Shown here piece by piece: positions 23,707 through 35,433 of a stretch of 64,000 nt of DNA. The notes under the pieces are model-generated. The model did no database searches, had not been told where the DNA came from, and worked only from the letters and a program-made list of their open reading frames with translations. The stretch spans positions 34,344,145 to 34,408,144 of the forward strand of contig NC_049903.1 in the NCBI RefSeq assembly GCF_001411555.2. Reading direction: 5' to 3'. A program made the position numbers and the translations under genes. Every line of letters starts with the position of its first letter. Positions within the stretch are counted from its first letter, which is position 1. The DNA is from Juglans regia (lineage: Eukaryota; Streptophyta; Magnoliopsida; Fagales; Juglandaceae).

Positions 23707-23926
23707 GATCCTTTCGATCTGGAATTAGCAAATTATGACTCTAAGATTATGTGATCCAGAAGATTATTATACTGTTCATGACAGATTATTGTCGAGAAAA
23801 ACGAAAAAAGACTTTGTACATATTGTTCCAGTTCACGTGTTAATATTGTAATATCGGTTTGTTTTTAGTGTCGGCTGATATTGTTCATGTATTATTAGGA
23901 TTACTATTTTGTACTATTCTAATATC

Positions 23927-24292
23927 TATATAAAAGGGTTTGTGAAGGAAGAAGGGCATTCAGAATTTTCCATCTGAAGCATCTTCCTCTCTCGCCCAAA
24001 CCACTCCACTCCAGTCCTTTTCACTTTGTAAATCTTCATTTCTTCATGTATTCTGCTTCCAACTCCTTTGAGAATTAGTCTACTTGTAAGTATTATGTTT
24101 TTAATGAAAAAATTTATTTTGTATATCTTTTCTATATTATTTATTTTCTCATGCAAATGGTCGGTTATACCGTTTACTTTATCTGCTATCATGCATATGG
24201 TTGGTTTTACCGCCTATTATTCTTATTAATATTATACTATTATTAGTATCTATTTATTATTATCTGGGATTTATGCCTTTGGTATCACAGTC
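23927..24292 (+). promoter_or_regulatory. pararetroviral intergenic promoter and primer-binding site
   Basis: TATATAAAAG at 23927-23936 lies just upstream of a GAAGGAAGAAGGGCATTCAG segment, a layout like the 35S-type promoters of caulimovirids. About 350 bp downstream, TGGTATCACAGTC (24280-24292) matches most of the initiator tRNA-Met primer-site consensus. Short upstream frames follow (24201-24629) before the movement-protein start at 24801. Whether the promoter is still active is not known. Confidence 0.65.
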
Positions 24293-24629
24293 ATTGATGA
24301 TTATATTGTTATATTATTATATTTTATTACCTGGTTTCCATGATATATATAAGTTAAAATGTCTAAATTGTAATTTAAGGCTTGAATTAGAAAACTTGAT
24401 GAATAACATAAAGGATCTTAAGAGAAAATAACAATTGATGAGACAATATTATACATTAATGATGTTTAAATATCATATATATCAAAGTAGACAAGCGACA
24501 ATAGAATTATATAAAGCTGACTGCGACTTCTTAAGAAATGAAATTAAAAGTATAAGAAATTATTTGAGGATCCTTACTTTAAAAAAAAAAAAAATCACTA
24601 ATACAAATTTTTACAATGATAACCCATAG
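24201..24629 (+). other. leader-region small frames, coiled-coil-like
   Basis: Two small frames follow the promoter-like region and overlap or follow the primer site. The first ends in CNLRLELENLMNNIKDLKRK, a heptad-like helix, and its stop (24429-24431) is followed three bases later by a second frame (24435-24629, ATG at 24438) with ELYKADCDFLRNEIKSIRNY, also helical. They could be leader ORFs or a relic of one coiled-coil protein. I see no firm homology. Confidence 0.35.
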
Positions 24630-24800
24630 TAAAAGAGAATGAAGTATAATATGAAGCTTGTGTTGGTAGCCATGAAAATTCATTGGTCAGCTCATTCATG
24701 CTGAAAGGCTTTAGGGGTGGTTCCGGTGGTGTTCCCTCAAGTTTCTAATTTACTTATTTCTCTTTAGATATAAAAAATATTTGTTTAAAAATATGTTTCA

Positions 24801-26183
24801 ATGAATTCTTTATTTAAACCTAATGAATCCACCACTAGTATCCCCATTGAACTTGATAACATCAACCAAGAAGATTACAGTATAATAAATATAGAAATAA
24901 ATCTATAAGATTGGACAATTCCTAATATTCCAAAAAGTCAAATATACAAACATTCTACTTTTTCTTCTAAATTATCATTTCTTACAAATTATATAATTAA
25001 AACAATAGAAAAAATCATTAGTTTAAATAATGATTATGAATCATTACAACTATTAAAAAAGGAAGCTATTAAACACCATAAAAAATAAAAATATTATTTC
25101 ATACATATTGAACTAGTACAAGTAGTTATAAAACCACTCACAAGAAGTGGATTAAACACCTCAGTATTACTCTATTTAAGAGACGGAAGACACTATAATT
25201 TTTGTGATTCATTACTTGGAATGGTAGAATCAAGATTGTTCCAAATACCAGTTTATTTTAATTGTTATTCCAATTATTATTTTTCATTATTTGATGCTAA
25301 TATTTTACATGTTTTAACATTAAATATTAAAACAAACGATTACCAGATAATGAAAGGATCACATCCTTTAACAGTAGTTTATAGGATCCATTATAAACTA
25401 ATGAAAACAACATTAGAACCACAAACTCTTATTACCAATCTAAAAGGATATACATTATTATTACAATCTAGTACACAAAACTCTAGTGTACAAATTTCTA
25501 AACAAATCAATTGAAATCAAATTACTCTCCCTAATGAATGACAATTAGAGAATATAACTCAATTACCTAAGGTAAAAAATAATTCTAAAGATGATATTGA
25601 CTATATAGATAAAAAAATGGGCGGAACAATTCAAATAGATTTTCAGCCTTCTAGAAGATCTTTATCACATTATTCTTCTCCATTACCTTCTAGTTATAAT
25701 ACACCCAGATATGTTCTTACATCAATCTCTCGGAATATATCTCAAAATTTTGACACTAGATCTTCTGACACCAGATCTCAGAATCTTGACACATAGATTC
25801 AAAAAATTATTCTCGGAAATATTATTGATACGCTAGTATATACTGTTAACCATCCAGATAAGGCATCCACCATTCATATTCCTGAAAATGAACATTCTTC
25901 TCCAATATATTTACAAATAGTTGGAGATGATACTCAAATATATACCCTAAATAAAGAAGAATTTAAAATTAACAAATAATATCTCAAACAAGATTATATG
26001 AAAGAAGAAAATAGTTATAAAAAATTAGTATATTTCTCAACTTTTATAAAAATAAAAAGAAATTATATTCAAGAAAAATATTATGAGTATTTAGAGAAAA
26101 TACATATTAATATACATTTATTTACATGGTTTGAGATTTATAAATTAAATAAATTGTCTACCATAAACAGGACTACGTACTAA
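24801..26183 (+). pseudogene. caulimovirid movement-protein region of the polyprotein, with in-frame stops
   Basis: One frame runs from the ATG at 24801 to about 26183 with no shift, but stops occur at 24906, 25086, 25512, 25539, near 25794 and near 25977. The stretch 25110-25460 has the signature of the caulimovirid cell-to-cell movement protein: IKPLTRSGLNTSVLLYLRD, a DSLLG block and a YRIHYKLM block. The part after 25540 is S/T-rich and then charged, as in the spacer before capsid. A long open phase interrupted only by nonsense changes is typical of slow point decay after integration. Confidence 0.8.
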
Positions 26184-26307
26184 CCAATAGATTAAAGAAG
26201 ATAATAATCAAATTGTTTATGAAGAATACTCTCATTTTGAAATCATCAAGTTTAATCAAAGAAATACTCAAATTTTGATTTCACCAATAACAAAATATAA
26301 TAATATA

Positions 26308-26480
26308 AGAGAAATTCTATTTGCAGTCCCTACTTGGGGACTGCATGTGCAGACTCTTTATTAAATGAGAAAAAGTATCATTTCAAGAGGGATAGTTCTG
26401 TAATTTTAAAAAGTTTTAAAGATAAAATTGCATAGACTTGCATTGCAATCCCTAAATGAGAACTGTATCCAGCATTGCTC
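26308..26480. mobile_element. hAT-like MITE inserted in the viral element
   Basis: Imperfect inverted ends of about 38 bp: left GAGAAATTCTATTTGCAGTC, right (reversed) GAGCAATGCTGGATACAGTT, both continuing through a TTGGGGACTGCA-like block. The flanks share ATAATATA (26300-26307 and 26481-26488), an 8-bp target duplication. It splits the viral frame and so post-dates integration. Confidence 0.75.
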
Positions 26481-26488
26481 ATAATATA

Positions 26489-27905
26489 AACACTGATAAA
26501 AATATTTATAATATAATCCAACAAAACAATTATACCAATTTATATCTAAAAACCATGGGTAAACAATTAGAAAGAATTGAAACTCAAATATCTTTTATAA
26601 AACCCATTATTAAAGAAGTAAAAGAAACCCCTTTATTTGTTCCCCATGAAATTTCATCTCATTTAAAACTATTTTTTTTCAAAAACAAAAATGATTTATT
26701 GGAACAAATCTCTAGTAAATTAGAAAAATTAACTATGAATAATACTGCATTTACCTCAAAACAACCACATATTAATGTATTAAGCAAGACAGACTCATAT
26801 GTATTATCTGACTCTGAAATTAATAATATTGAAAACCAATTTAAAAATAAATAAGAATAAAGGATATCATGTTAATAATTTTTCAGCCAGGGAATCTAAA
26901 CATCATATTTCTATTTCTCGTAAAATGTATCCGAGGCCTACGCCACTGGATATGCAATTTGAAGAAAAAGAATATATAGTAAGATCTGTTTTCGCACCAA
27001 ATGTATTATATGAATGGAACATAAATGGATTATCTAAGTATGAAATATTAAATTATTTTCAAGAAATGATTATGGTTACTAACCTCTATAAAAGTAATAG
27101 AAAAATTGATCACCAAATAGCACATATTATTGTTACAGGGTTTACTAGCCAATTAAAAGGTTTGTGAGATTACTATCTTTCACATGAACAAATGACACAA
27201 ATATTAACTGCATATAAATATGATGAAAACATGCACGTGATTAAAATAGAAAATGGTTTGCCATTAGAAGATGCTGTAAATATTTTAATATATGCATTAA
27301 CTAAATATTTTGTTGATGATCATGTTCAATTTAAGGAAAGAACTAGTGATTTATTGATTAATTTAAAATGCCCTCAATTATCTAATTTTCGTTGGTATAA
27401 AGATGTATTTCTAACTAAAGTTATGATCAGAAATGACTGCCAATAGCCATATTGGAAGGAAAAGTTCATATCCGGACTTCCATATTATTTCGCCCAAAAG
27501 GTACAAGAATCATTAGTAAAATCAGATAGTACTATTGACTTTCATAATGTCACATATGGTGATATAATAAGTAATATTAATAGAATTGGTTTAAATATGT
27601 GCAACGATTTAAGATTAAAAAAGTAAATTGAGAAAGAAAAGAAATTTGCTAGAAAAGAATTAGGTATCTTTTATATACAGTTTGGTTATACCCCATTATT
27701 AGCCCCTTCAAGAAGACACAAAAAAAAAAAAGAATTTATAAGAATTATTCTAAAAAAAACAAAGATACAAAAAACCCTATAAAAAGATAAAAGATAAACA
27801 AATATATAATAAACCAATAAAAAATCATAAAAAGACTAATAAAAAAAAATAAATTGTTTGTTATAAATGCGGAAAAGTTGGATATTATAAATCAAATTGT
27901 AAAGT
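26489..27905 (+). pseudogene. caulimovirid coiled-coil and capsid region with degenerate zinc knuckle
   Basis: Frames 26456-26854, 26799-27167 and 27192-27446 are pieces of one protein separated by a shift and stops. The first is a coiled-coil-like region (LYLKTMGKQLERIETQISFI, then LLEQISSKLEKL). The later ones hold the capsid-type core, with FNYFQEM-like and YAL-rich helices. At 27859-27900 lies a CCHC-type knuckle in which the histidine position is tyrosine (C-x2-C-x4-Y-x4-C), followed by lysine-rich and then acidic sequence. A stop lies just before the knuckle. Assignment as capsid rests on order plus the knuckle. Confidence 0.7.
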
Positions 27906-28019
27906 CAAACAATAGATTAATAAACTAGATATATTTGAAACATTAAAAGAAAAATTATTAGACATTTTTATAATATATTCAAGTGAAGAGGAAGAAAGAT
28001 CTTAAGAAGAAAAAAAAAT

Positions 28020-29070
28020 CTATCAATTAAAATAATCAAGTTCTTCAGAGCAATCTTCTGATAGTGAATTTGAAGAATATGAAGTACATATTTGTAATTA
28101 TCTAGATAAGGATAATTGTATTTATAATAAAACTATTAACGTACTTTCAAAACAAGAATATATTATATTAGAATTAAAAGATAAAATTAGTAACCCTCAA
28201 GAAATAAAAGATTGCTTAGAAAAGTTAAAAGATATTTTTAATAATCAAAACACTTCGGTAACGCCATCCTCAACACCTTACAATTTTTCAGAAATAATAA
28301 GAAGATTTAAAACTGAAAAACAAAAAATTACGATACAGGATATACAACAAGAAATTAATGAGATAAAACAAGATATTAGAAATTTGAAAATATCCAATCT
28401 TAAATTAAAAGTTTCAAATGAACAATTATTACAATAAATTATATTATTAAAAATTGAGAAAATGGAAATAATTTTCATGATAAAGAACATAATAAAGAAC
28501 AATAAGAGTGTTCAAATTTAGTTATAAAAGATGAAATAGATAATTTCATTAATATCCTTGATAAAATAAATTTTGAAAAATGGTATGCTAAAATAACAAT
28601 TTTAATTAATCAAGAATTTTCTTTCACTACAATTACCCTATTAGATACATGAGCTTATTTAAATTGTATACAAGAGGAATTAATACCTTCTAAATATTTT
28701 GAAAAGACAAAAAAAACATCGTCCCAAGTCAAAGGATCAAAATTAAATATAAATTATAAATTATCTAATGCACATATTTGTAATAATTGAATTGGTTTTA
28801 AAACAACATTTATTTTAGTAAAAAATATTAATACTAAAGTAATATTGGGAAATCATTTCTTTGTCCTACTTTACCCTTTCTTTGTAATAGAAAAATAAAT
28901 TTTTACTAAAATATTTGGACAAAAAATTCAATTTAAATTTTTATTTCACCTGTATTAAAAGAAATTAACTCTTTGAATGAAGTTTCATTAACCAGAGAAA
29001 TTAATTCTTTAACAAAAAACATAACAATTAAGTTTTTATTTATTCAACTAAAGCTAGACCAATTAAACAA
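28020..29070 (+). pseudogene. caulimovirid protease region, truncated before reverse transcriptase
   Basis: After an acidic segment (28040-28090) and a coiled coil (28290-28440), the frame around 28570-28900 has the pararetroviral aspartic-protease layout: TLLDT, a stop codon at 28650-28652 inside the active-site triplet, then LNCIQEELIPSKYFEKT. Several other stops follow. The last recognisable viral residues (KARPIKQ, ending at 29070) are those that normally precede reverse transcriptase. There the right bracket repeat starts abruptly. Confidence 0.72.
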
Positions 29071-29461
29071 GTAAGATTTCTTTGTAATATTTCATTATGA
29101 CATGGATAAAAAAAATTAAAAACAAGAGCAATATTACATATCACTATTCTATTTTACTTTTATTCCAATGTATAATTAAATATGATATTTTCATAATAGA
29201 TCATTTCAATTTTTTCATCATAGATCGTTTCAATTTTACAAAAAAATCATAGATTGATGGATAATGTTTTAAATCAGAAAATTGTAATATTGTGTTTATA
29301 TCACTCTAAATTATTAAGATGTTTGAAGAAAAACATTGTAAGAAATCTTAATCAATAATAATATTAGGTGATTGATATAGTATTATTAAGGGTGATATAT
29401 TGATATATAGATACTTAAAAAAAAAGGTGATATATAGATCACCATTATTAAGTTTAACAAC
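29071..29461 (+). repeat. right copy of the repeat bracketing the viral element
   Basis: It starts GTAAGATTTCTTTGTAATAT and matches 22598-22870. It has an extra 24-bp internal duplication around 29206-29240 (the ATAGATC(A/G)TTTCAATTTT block is doubled). After 29366 comes the palindromic module in the orientation opposite to the left copy, with A9 in place of T14. Confidence 0.8.
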
Positions 29462-30077
29462 GTATATTTAACCCATTTAATTGATTTTTATTTTTATATT
29501 TTTGAATAATTCTATGATAAATTCATTATTTGTCTCAATATTAAGAATTTGGATGACAACTGTAGGAAGAGTTGAAAATGTTGCGGTTTGGTGAAAAAAT
29601 ATATACTCTACATTCTAAAGAGATTATAATTATTTTTAGTAATAAGATAATTAATTAGGTGAAGTCATGGCCGGCAAATTTGAGCTACATTGGTCATTTC
29701 AATACCTCCACTTACTTGCACATGCATAGATTACACATCATTCATCGTCTTCATGCAAATCATATTTTAGTGGCAATAAGTAATACAATCTGTTAACCCA
29801 ACATGAATATAATATGATAATAGTAGATTTGGATTTAGTCTTAATGGTTTGGGTAAAAATGGATTAACTCGTTAAGACGCTATTGCTTAACGGGGTCAAC
29901 CCGTTATGACCCGTTAAAATTACATTAATACCCTTATACCGAAAAACTAAAAAAAACCCTTGCACTAAAAACTCCTGCTGCACTCTCAATCACTCGACTC
30001 ACTCACTCACATTCATCTTCATTCTTCTCTTGCAAAAGGCTACCATCTTCTTCTTAACCCTATCTCGCCGCTCAACT

Positions 30078-33000
30078 TGTAATACCTGAATCCTACTACG
30101 TAAGTTCTTACGTCATTTATTAATTTTTTAAGTTAAATATTTTGAGATAAAATTTTTTATTATTTTATTTTAAGATGAGTGTGCTTTTATTTTTATGTGG
30201 ATTATTAAAGTTATTCAAGGGCATGATTTTTAAGACCTTACAATATTTTTCTCTCAAGCCCACTAATTTTTTACATATTCAAGAAATGACCCAAATTGTC
30301 TCCACCATAGGATGGGTTGGTAAGGGAAATATCCTCTCCAAATTTAAACTCCACCGTCCATCTCCCTAACTTATGGGATAAGTTTTGACTAAAGCAAAAA
30401 ATCCCTCTCACCCCTTGAATCCGTCGACTTCCAAGGCAAGCAACTAAATTTCCTTTTTCCTTTCCATGCATCTGTCGGTTCTAAGGCAAACAAAAAGAGA
30501 AAAATTTCTAAGCCCTATCCAAGTGGAGTCCCTTCCTTCACACGAGAGACCCTCTTGATTTCCTTAAGCCCGCACGATTTATCTCTTTTCTTCAAGCCGA
30601 TTCCTTCCATTTCCTAAACTTAAGACCCAATCGAAGCTTCTTCAAGGAGAACGATTGTGTGGGTGAGTTTCTATGATTCTAGTTTCTAGTTTGGGATTTT
30701 GGATCTATGGGTTTAACCTAGGGTTTTTTTTTAAAGAAATTTTCCTGCTTGTGTTCCGACTGTGAATCTTCGGGTTTCCTCTTTCTCTTCCTGGTTGATG
30801 CTTGTTTTCGTAACTTGAAAGGGAGACAAGTCAGATGATGCTCTTATCCTTCAGATTTCTTGCGGGCTGAAATCATGCTAAACAAACTCGTGCCATTTAT
30901 TTGGGGTTTTTGGATTTCTGAGTTGTCGAGTGTCATGTAGCAGTTTCTAGACTGATTTCTCACTTTTTCCTCTAATAGTTGTTCTAATTGGGTGGTAATC
31001 AAGTATAGGAGTGATGGCCTTTATGTGTTATACTCTGTTTTGTGTTCCAGTCATGTGTTTTTGCAAGACATCTTGTTGTAGTCCTTTCTTGTATTTTCTT
31101 GAGTTTAAGCCATGTTTTAATTATGCTAAGTCTTGCCTTTATGTGTTAAATTAATGGAGTTGAGATTTATAATTTTAGACATACTTTCCTCAAGGTTATG
31201 GCCTAAGTAAGCTACTAAGAATTTTTAATTAAACTAGTAACCTTGCTCTAAGAATTTTGAGTTGCTTAGTGTTGTACACATTATTTATGTTATGTTTTCA
31301 GAAAAATGTGATGTTCTTCTTAAGTTTTCTACAACTCTAGTATTGTTTAATTGTGTGGTTGAGATTTTGGTTGAGTGAGGAATGTTTAAGAGCATGAATG
31401 TACTAAGACCTGCTTGCTGCCCATCCATTGCAGACTTTTTTGCAATGCATTCTGTTTTGGGGCTTAAATCAGCCCATTTCATCCACTTTATTCAATTTCA
31501 CTTTCTGTTCAACTAAAGTTAAATTTTAGTATGAAAAATCATTGAAAAACAAGTGACCAAAATCAACTCTCTTGTGAGCATTGACCCTTTTGTTAGATTT
31601 ACCTTCCATACAATATTACAAAGCTACCAAATGCTCCATTTGATGAAAGTTTCAGACTTGTAACAATTCTTTGTTCACTTCCATTCTTAAATAAATTCCT
31701 ACCATCTATACATTTCTAACCTATGATTTCCGTCTATCTTTTATATAGAAAATGATGGCCTTTAAAGGGGGACGACAAACAAGTTATGTACTTTCATGAG
31801 TTTCTTTAAAATGTTTGGAATGAGGATTTCAATGTTTTGGTTTAGTGCCATGTATGATGGATAGCTAAATGGGTTACGAAAAACATTTTAATTCTAGTCT
31901 GGAATTAAAGTGGGTGTGTTAAGGTGTCGGTTAGTAAAGCTTAAAGTGAGATGAATATTAATGCGTTTATCTTATTTCATTGAATATGAGTTTATTTTCA
32001 AGTTTGAAGGAAACTCCTAGTAAAGCATCGAGGTAAGTAGCTATGACCATGCTCCTTACACAAAGTTATTTTATGAAAGAATGTCTCTTTCTTTTCAAAT
32101 GTTCTTCTAAAGAAAGAATAAAGGTATATATTATGTACAAACCCTTCTTGGTAGCCCCTGTTAAGCACCTTATTGATTATAATTGTATGTATATAAAGTA
32201 ATGCATCAAAAGATTTTCATACATGCTTTCTCTCAATTAATTACGTCTTATTTGTATGTAGCATGGCATGAAATGCTCTTTTTCAAGAAACGCATATGCA
32301 TTTGGACTAAGGAAGATAATGAAAATGTTGACTACAAAGAAAGGAAAGAAATGTCAGGAAGGTTAAGGTATAAAGCTACGTAACGGCCATATGAATGAAA
32401 AAGGGTACCAAAGTAATGGGCAAATTGCAATGCCGGGTAAGTAGTACTGGTAGTGCACCCAGTGCTGCCCCCATGAAAGGGATTCTCAACCTGTGGCCAC
32501 GGGCGGGATCCAGGTCCAAAAAACTGTTAACCCCAACACACTAGGCATAATAGTGTATACTGGCCCAAGAAAATGAAATATGAAAGTAAAGTTATTTCTT
32601 AAAATGTTTATGTATGAAAGTATAATTATTTCTTAAAATGTTATACATGAAAATATGGTCTATTCCTTAAACTGTTTATGCATGAAGTCATTGTCAAGAA
32701 TTAGCAAATGTCTATGTATGCATGTTTTCAAAAGAAAAGCTTATGTGATTAATAAGTTAACAGCATGATGTACTGCTTATTGAGTATTAGACTCATTTTA
32801 TATTTATGTTTTAAACGTCCAGGTATTGATGGAGAGGCTGTGGAGCCAGGCACTACCGAGGAGGGAGAGGCCGATGCTTAGTGTTCCCATGTCGATTCGA
32901 CTTTTTGATGATAATGGTTTATGGTTTTTATGTTTTGGGATGAGTCCCATGTTGGGACGTTGTGTTGGATTAACTTTAAAACAATAAATCTTTTGGGTAT

Positions 33001-33385
33001 GATGTAAATTCTATGGTGGGGCGATGGTAATAGTGTAACTTCTATGGTGGGGTGATAGTAACCCCCCATACGATGGCTTAACACCTTTTGTATGTAATGT
33101 AAGGACTGAGTCCCCTTTTTTAGAACTAGTTATGTTTGATGAATAAATAATTAACTTTGAGAATCCTTTATGTAAAATACTGAACAAATTGTCTATGAGG
33201 TGTTTCCTTTTTAAACTAGAAGTGCAGAGTACATGCATGACATGTTCACGCATATCCCATATCACCTTAGAGAAAAGAAAAAAATATATATACTTATATA
33301 TATATATATATATATATACATATATAATAAGGAAAGACATGTAAAGGGTCACAGCCTCGTCTTAGGTTAGGGCGGGGTTGTGACA
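30078..33385 (+). mobile_element. 3.3-kb solo LTR (LTR B)
   Basis: It begins TGTAATACCTG and ends GGGGTTGTGACA, with CAACT on both sides (30073-30077 and 33386-33390). Excision in silico rejoins the hAT 5' leader. Internal marks: TGGTAGTGCACCCAGTG (32449, shared with LTR A), an acidic mini-frame after a CAG (32821-32881), and a (TA)n tract (33295-33317). No coding domain of gag or pol is present. Length and TG...CA ends suggest a Ty3-type element with long LTRs. The assignment to Ty3 is an inference. Confidence 0.8.
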
Positions 33386-34273
33386 CAACTGCCAGCTTCT
33401 CTCCAAATCTCTAGCAACAAGGTAAGTTAACATCTCAAACCCTAACACTTGAAGCTCGATCTTTGGTATTGGCATATTGCTTTGATTTAATTTGGTGGAT
33501 GATGAAGATTTGAGATTTCTCATCATTCTTTATTCTTCAAGCTCCCTCTCTAAAGATTTTCACGGTTTTGGCTCTCCCTTTTCTTGGAGGCAAATGACAT
33601 CATGGATCTCCTTCTTGATGATCCACATTGCCTTGGATCTCCGACTGTGACGACTCTTTCTTAGTTCTCCTACGATCTCCTACCGTGGTGACCCAAAGAA
33701 AGAATATTTCTTGGTTCTACTAACATTTCTTGGATTTCCTACTGTGGCGATCCAACATTTTTCTTGGTTCTCATGCCATTTCTTTGATCTCAGACCTCTC
33801 TATATAACATCTTTCTTGTTTTTCTTTTCCTACAATTTCTTGGATTTCCTATCGAACAAATGCCGATAACTTTTTTTTACCGTTATACAAGGTAACTTTA
33901 CGAAGCATCTACTTCAATCAAGTTTCTTCATTTTTAAAAATAAAATTCTTACTCATTTTCAAAAAGGTCCAAAATCTCCTAGATTTCAAGCACAAATTCA
34001 AAGAAATGTAGGGTCCCATTGTATATAATATTTTAGCATACTTAAGATATTGGCATCTTCTTTCCTTTTTTAACAAAATTATATGGCCTGCGACCATTCA
34101 TTTTGCTTAATTCGGCTTATTTTCTTCTTTTTGCTCATTAAGCTTTTGGCAAAATGGACCTAGGGCATATAGAAATGTTCCTCTTGATATTATTTTCTTT
34201 TGGAAAAGAAATGAATTTCGTTATCCTAATCTTTTTGTATGGCTCATGACATTTTGAATGTTCATGTTTCTAC

Positions 34274-34709
34274 AGTTGCATCTGAATCAACCTTAGTGTT
34301 GGTAGGTGTATCACTGATCAGTTTATGAGTGCACTAAAACTAAATATTGTTGAAGTATTGATTTACACAAGAGATTGGTTATATCGCGAGCAAGGTAACG
34401 TTAATTTTGCTTTATTAAATAATGTACTTGATAGGAACCAAGATGAGCCTAGTCTTAAAGATCTTTTGTAAGTTCCAGATGTGCCAATTATAAGATTAAG
34501 AGCTAAGAAGATCAAGAGATTCCATTCTCACGGGTTCATATCAGTACTATAATGTTTTTCAATACAATAATTTTATTTACTTACACTATTTTTTTAAATA
34601 GAAACACAAGAAATGAAGTTGGATGAACTAATTGAAGATGTTATGGAGTTGGATATTAACAAAACCAAGGAGGACACTTCAATTCCTCTTATAAATCAAT
34701 CAAAAGTTT
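34274..34709 (+). pseudogene. hAT transposase C-terminal dimerisation fragment
   Basis: The frame reads SESTL, then CITDQFMSALKLNIVEVL, IYTRDWLYREQ, typical of the hAT C-terminal dimerisation domain (SE-S...EAL-CT-DWL). After an intron-like gap a charged tail follows (KLDELIEDVMELDI) ending TAG at 34707-34709. Upstream transposase exons, including the DDE and BED parts, are absent, so it is an internal-deletion derivative. Confidence 0.65.
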
Positions 34710-35433
34710 AGTTGTGTTTATTATTATTTGAATTGTAACTTTAATGTTATTATAATATATTTATGTTTGTCTTGTTTATTGTAAGTTTGGACTTATGTTT
34801 AATATTTGGTATTGTTAGGATTTTATTTTTGGTATTTGGTATTATTAAGACTTAAGTTTGGACTTTGTTATATTGGTTGGTTGTATTCAATGTATTGTGT
34901 CTTTATTAATAGGAACCGTATTCAATGGAACATGGCCGGTTCTACTTGTAGTTGGCCTTTTCTTTTTGAAGGATATTGGATTCTCATATTGGTTTTAATT
35001 TTATTAGATGTTAATAGATGAATAATAGTAATGACTTTTTTTTATTAGTAGTTAGTTTTATGTTTTTGGATGATATTGTGATTTTAATTTTAATGTGAAA
35101 TTATGTGAATTAGGTTAAAATGAAACGGGTTGAAACAGGTCAGTTCAACTCATTAATATATAACAGGTTGAAATGAGTTGTGTCATGTTAACCTATTTTT
35201 TATTAATTAATAATAGGTTATAACGGGTTGTGTTGTATCAACCCGTTATGTTAATGAGTCGTATTAGAGTTTGAGATTTTGACACATTAAGCTTAACGGG
35301 TCGTGTTAGAGTTTGAGATTTTGACACGTTAAGTTTAACGGGTCATATTCGTGTTGACCCATATAGTATAATATTCATGCTTTGACACAACATGAACACG
35401 ACCTTTTAACACGATTTGCCACCCCTAAATTTT

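Larger units (their letters stand above)
23190..29070 (+). mobile_element. endogenous caulimovirid (plant pararetrovirus) fragment, defective
   Basis: A very AT-rich 5.9-kb stretch carries, in viral order: a C-terminal ORF fragment (23332-23706), a promoter-like intergenic region with TATA box (23927-23936) and tRNA-Met-type primer site (24280-24292), a movement-protein region (24801-25514 and onward), a capsid region with a degenerate zinc knuckle (27859-27900) and an aspartic-protease region (about 28570-28900). Homology stops just where reverse transcriptase should begin (29070). The order, with a last-ORF tail placed before the intergenic region, implies a fragment spanning the origin of a circular genome or a tandem copy. 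In-frame stops occur throughout, so nothing can be expressed as virus. A Florendovirus- or Petuvirus-like affiliation is inferred from gene order and AT content only. The left boundary is approximate. Confidence 0.85.
29766..35433 (+). mobile_element. decayed hAT transposon carrying a solo LTR
   Basis: The right end, read in reverse, starts TTTAGGGGTGGCAAATCGTG. The left end reads TTTAGTGGCAATAAGTAAT, the same terminus with three Gs lost. Subterminal sequence is rich in ACCCGTTA/TAACGGGT repeats at both ends (29880-29930 and 35110-35350). A remnant of the hAT dimerisation domain lies at 34274-34470 and most of the transposase is missing. No exact 8-bp TSD was found. LTR B is inserted in the 5' part. 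Confidence 0.7.

Noticed and set aside
24801..28900. Stop-codon reassignment or readthrough in the viral frames
   Set aside because: All three stop codons occur, at conserved and non-conserved positions, together with frameshifts and truncation. Decay explains this better.
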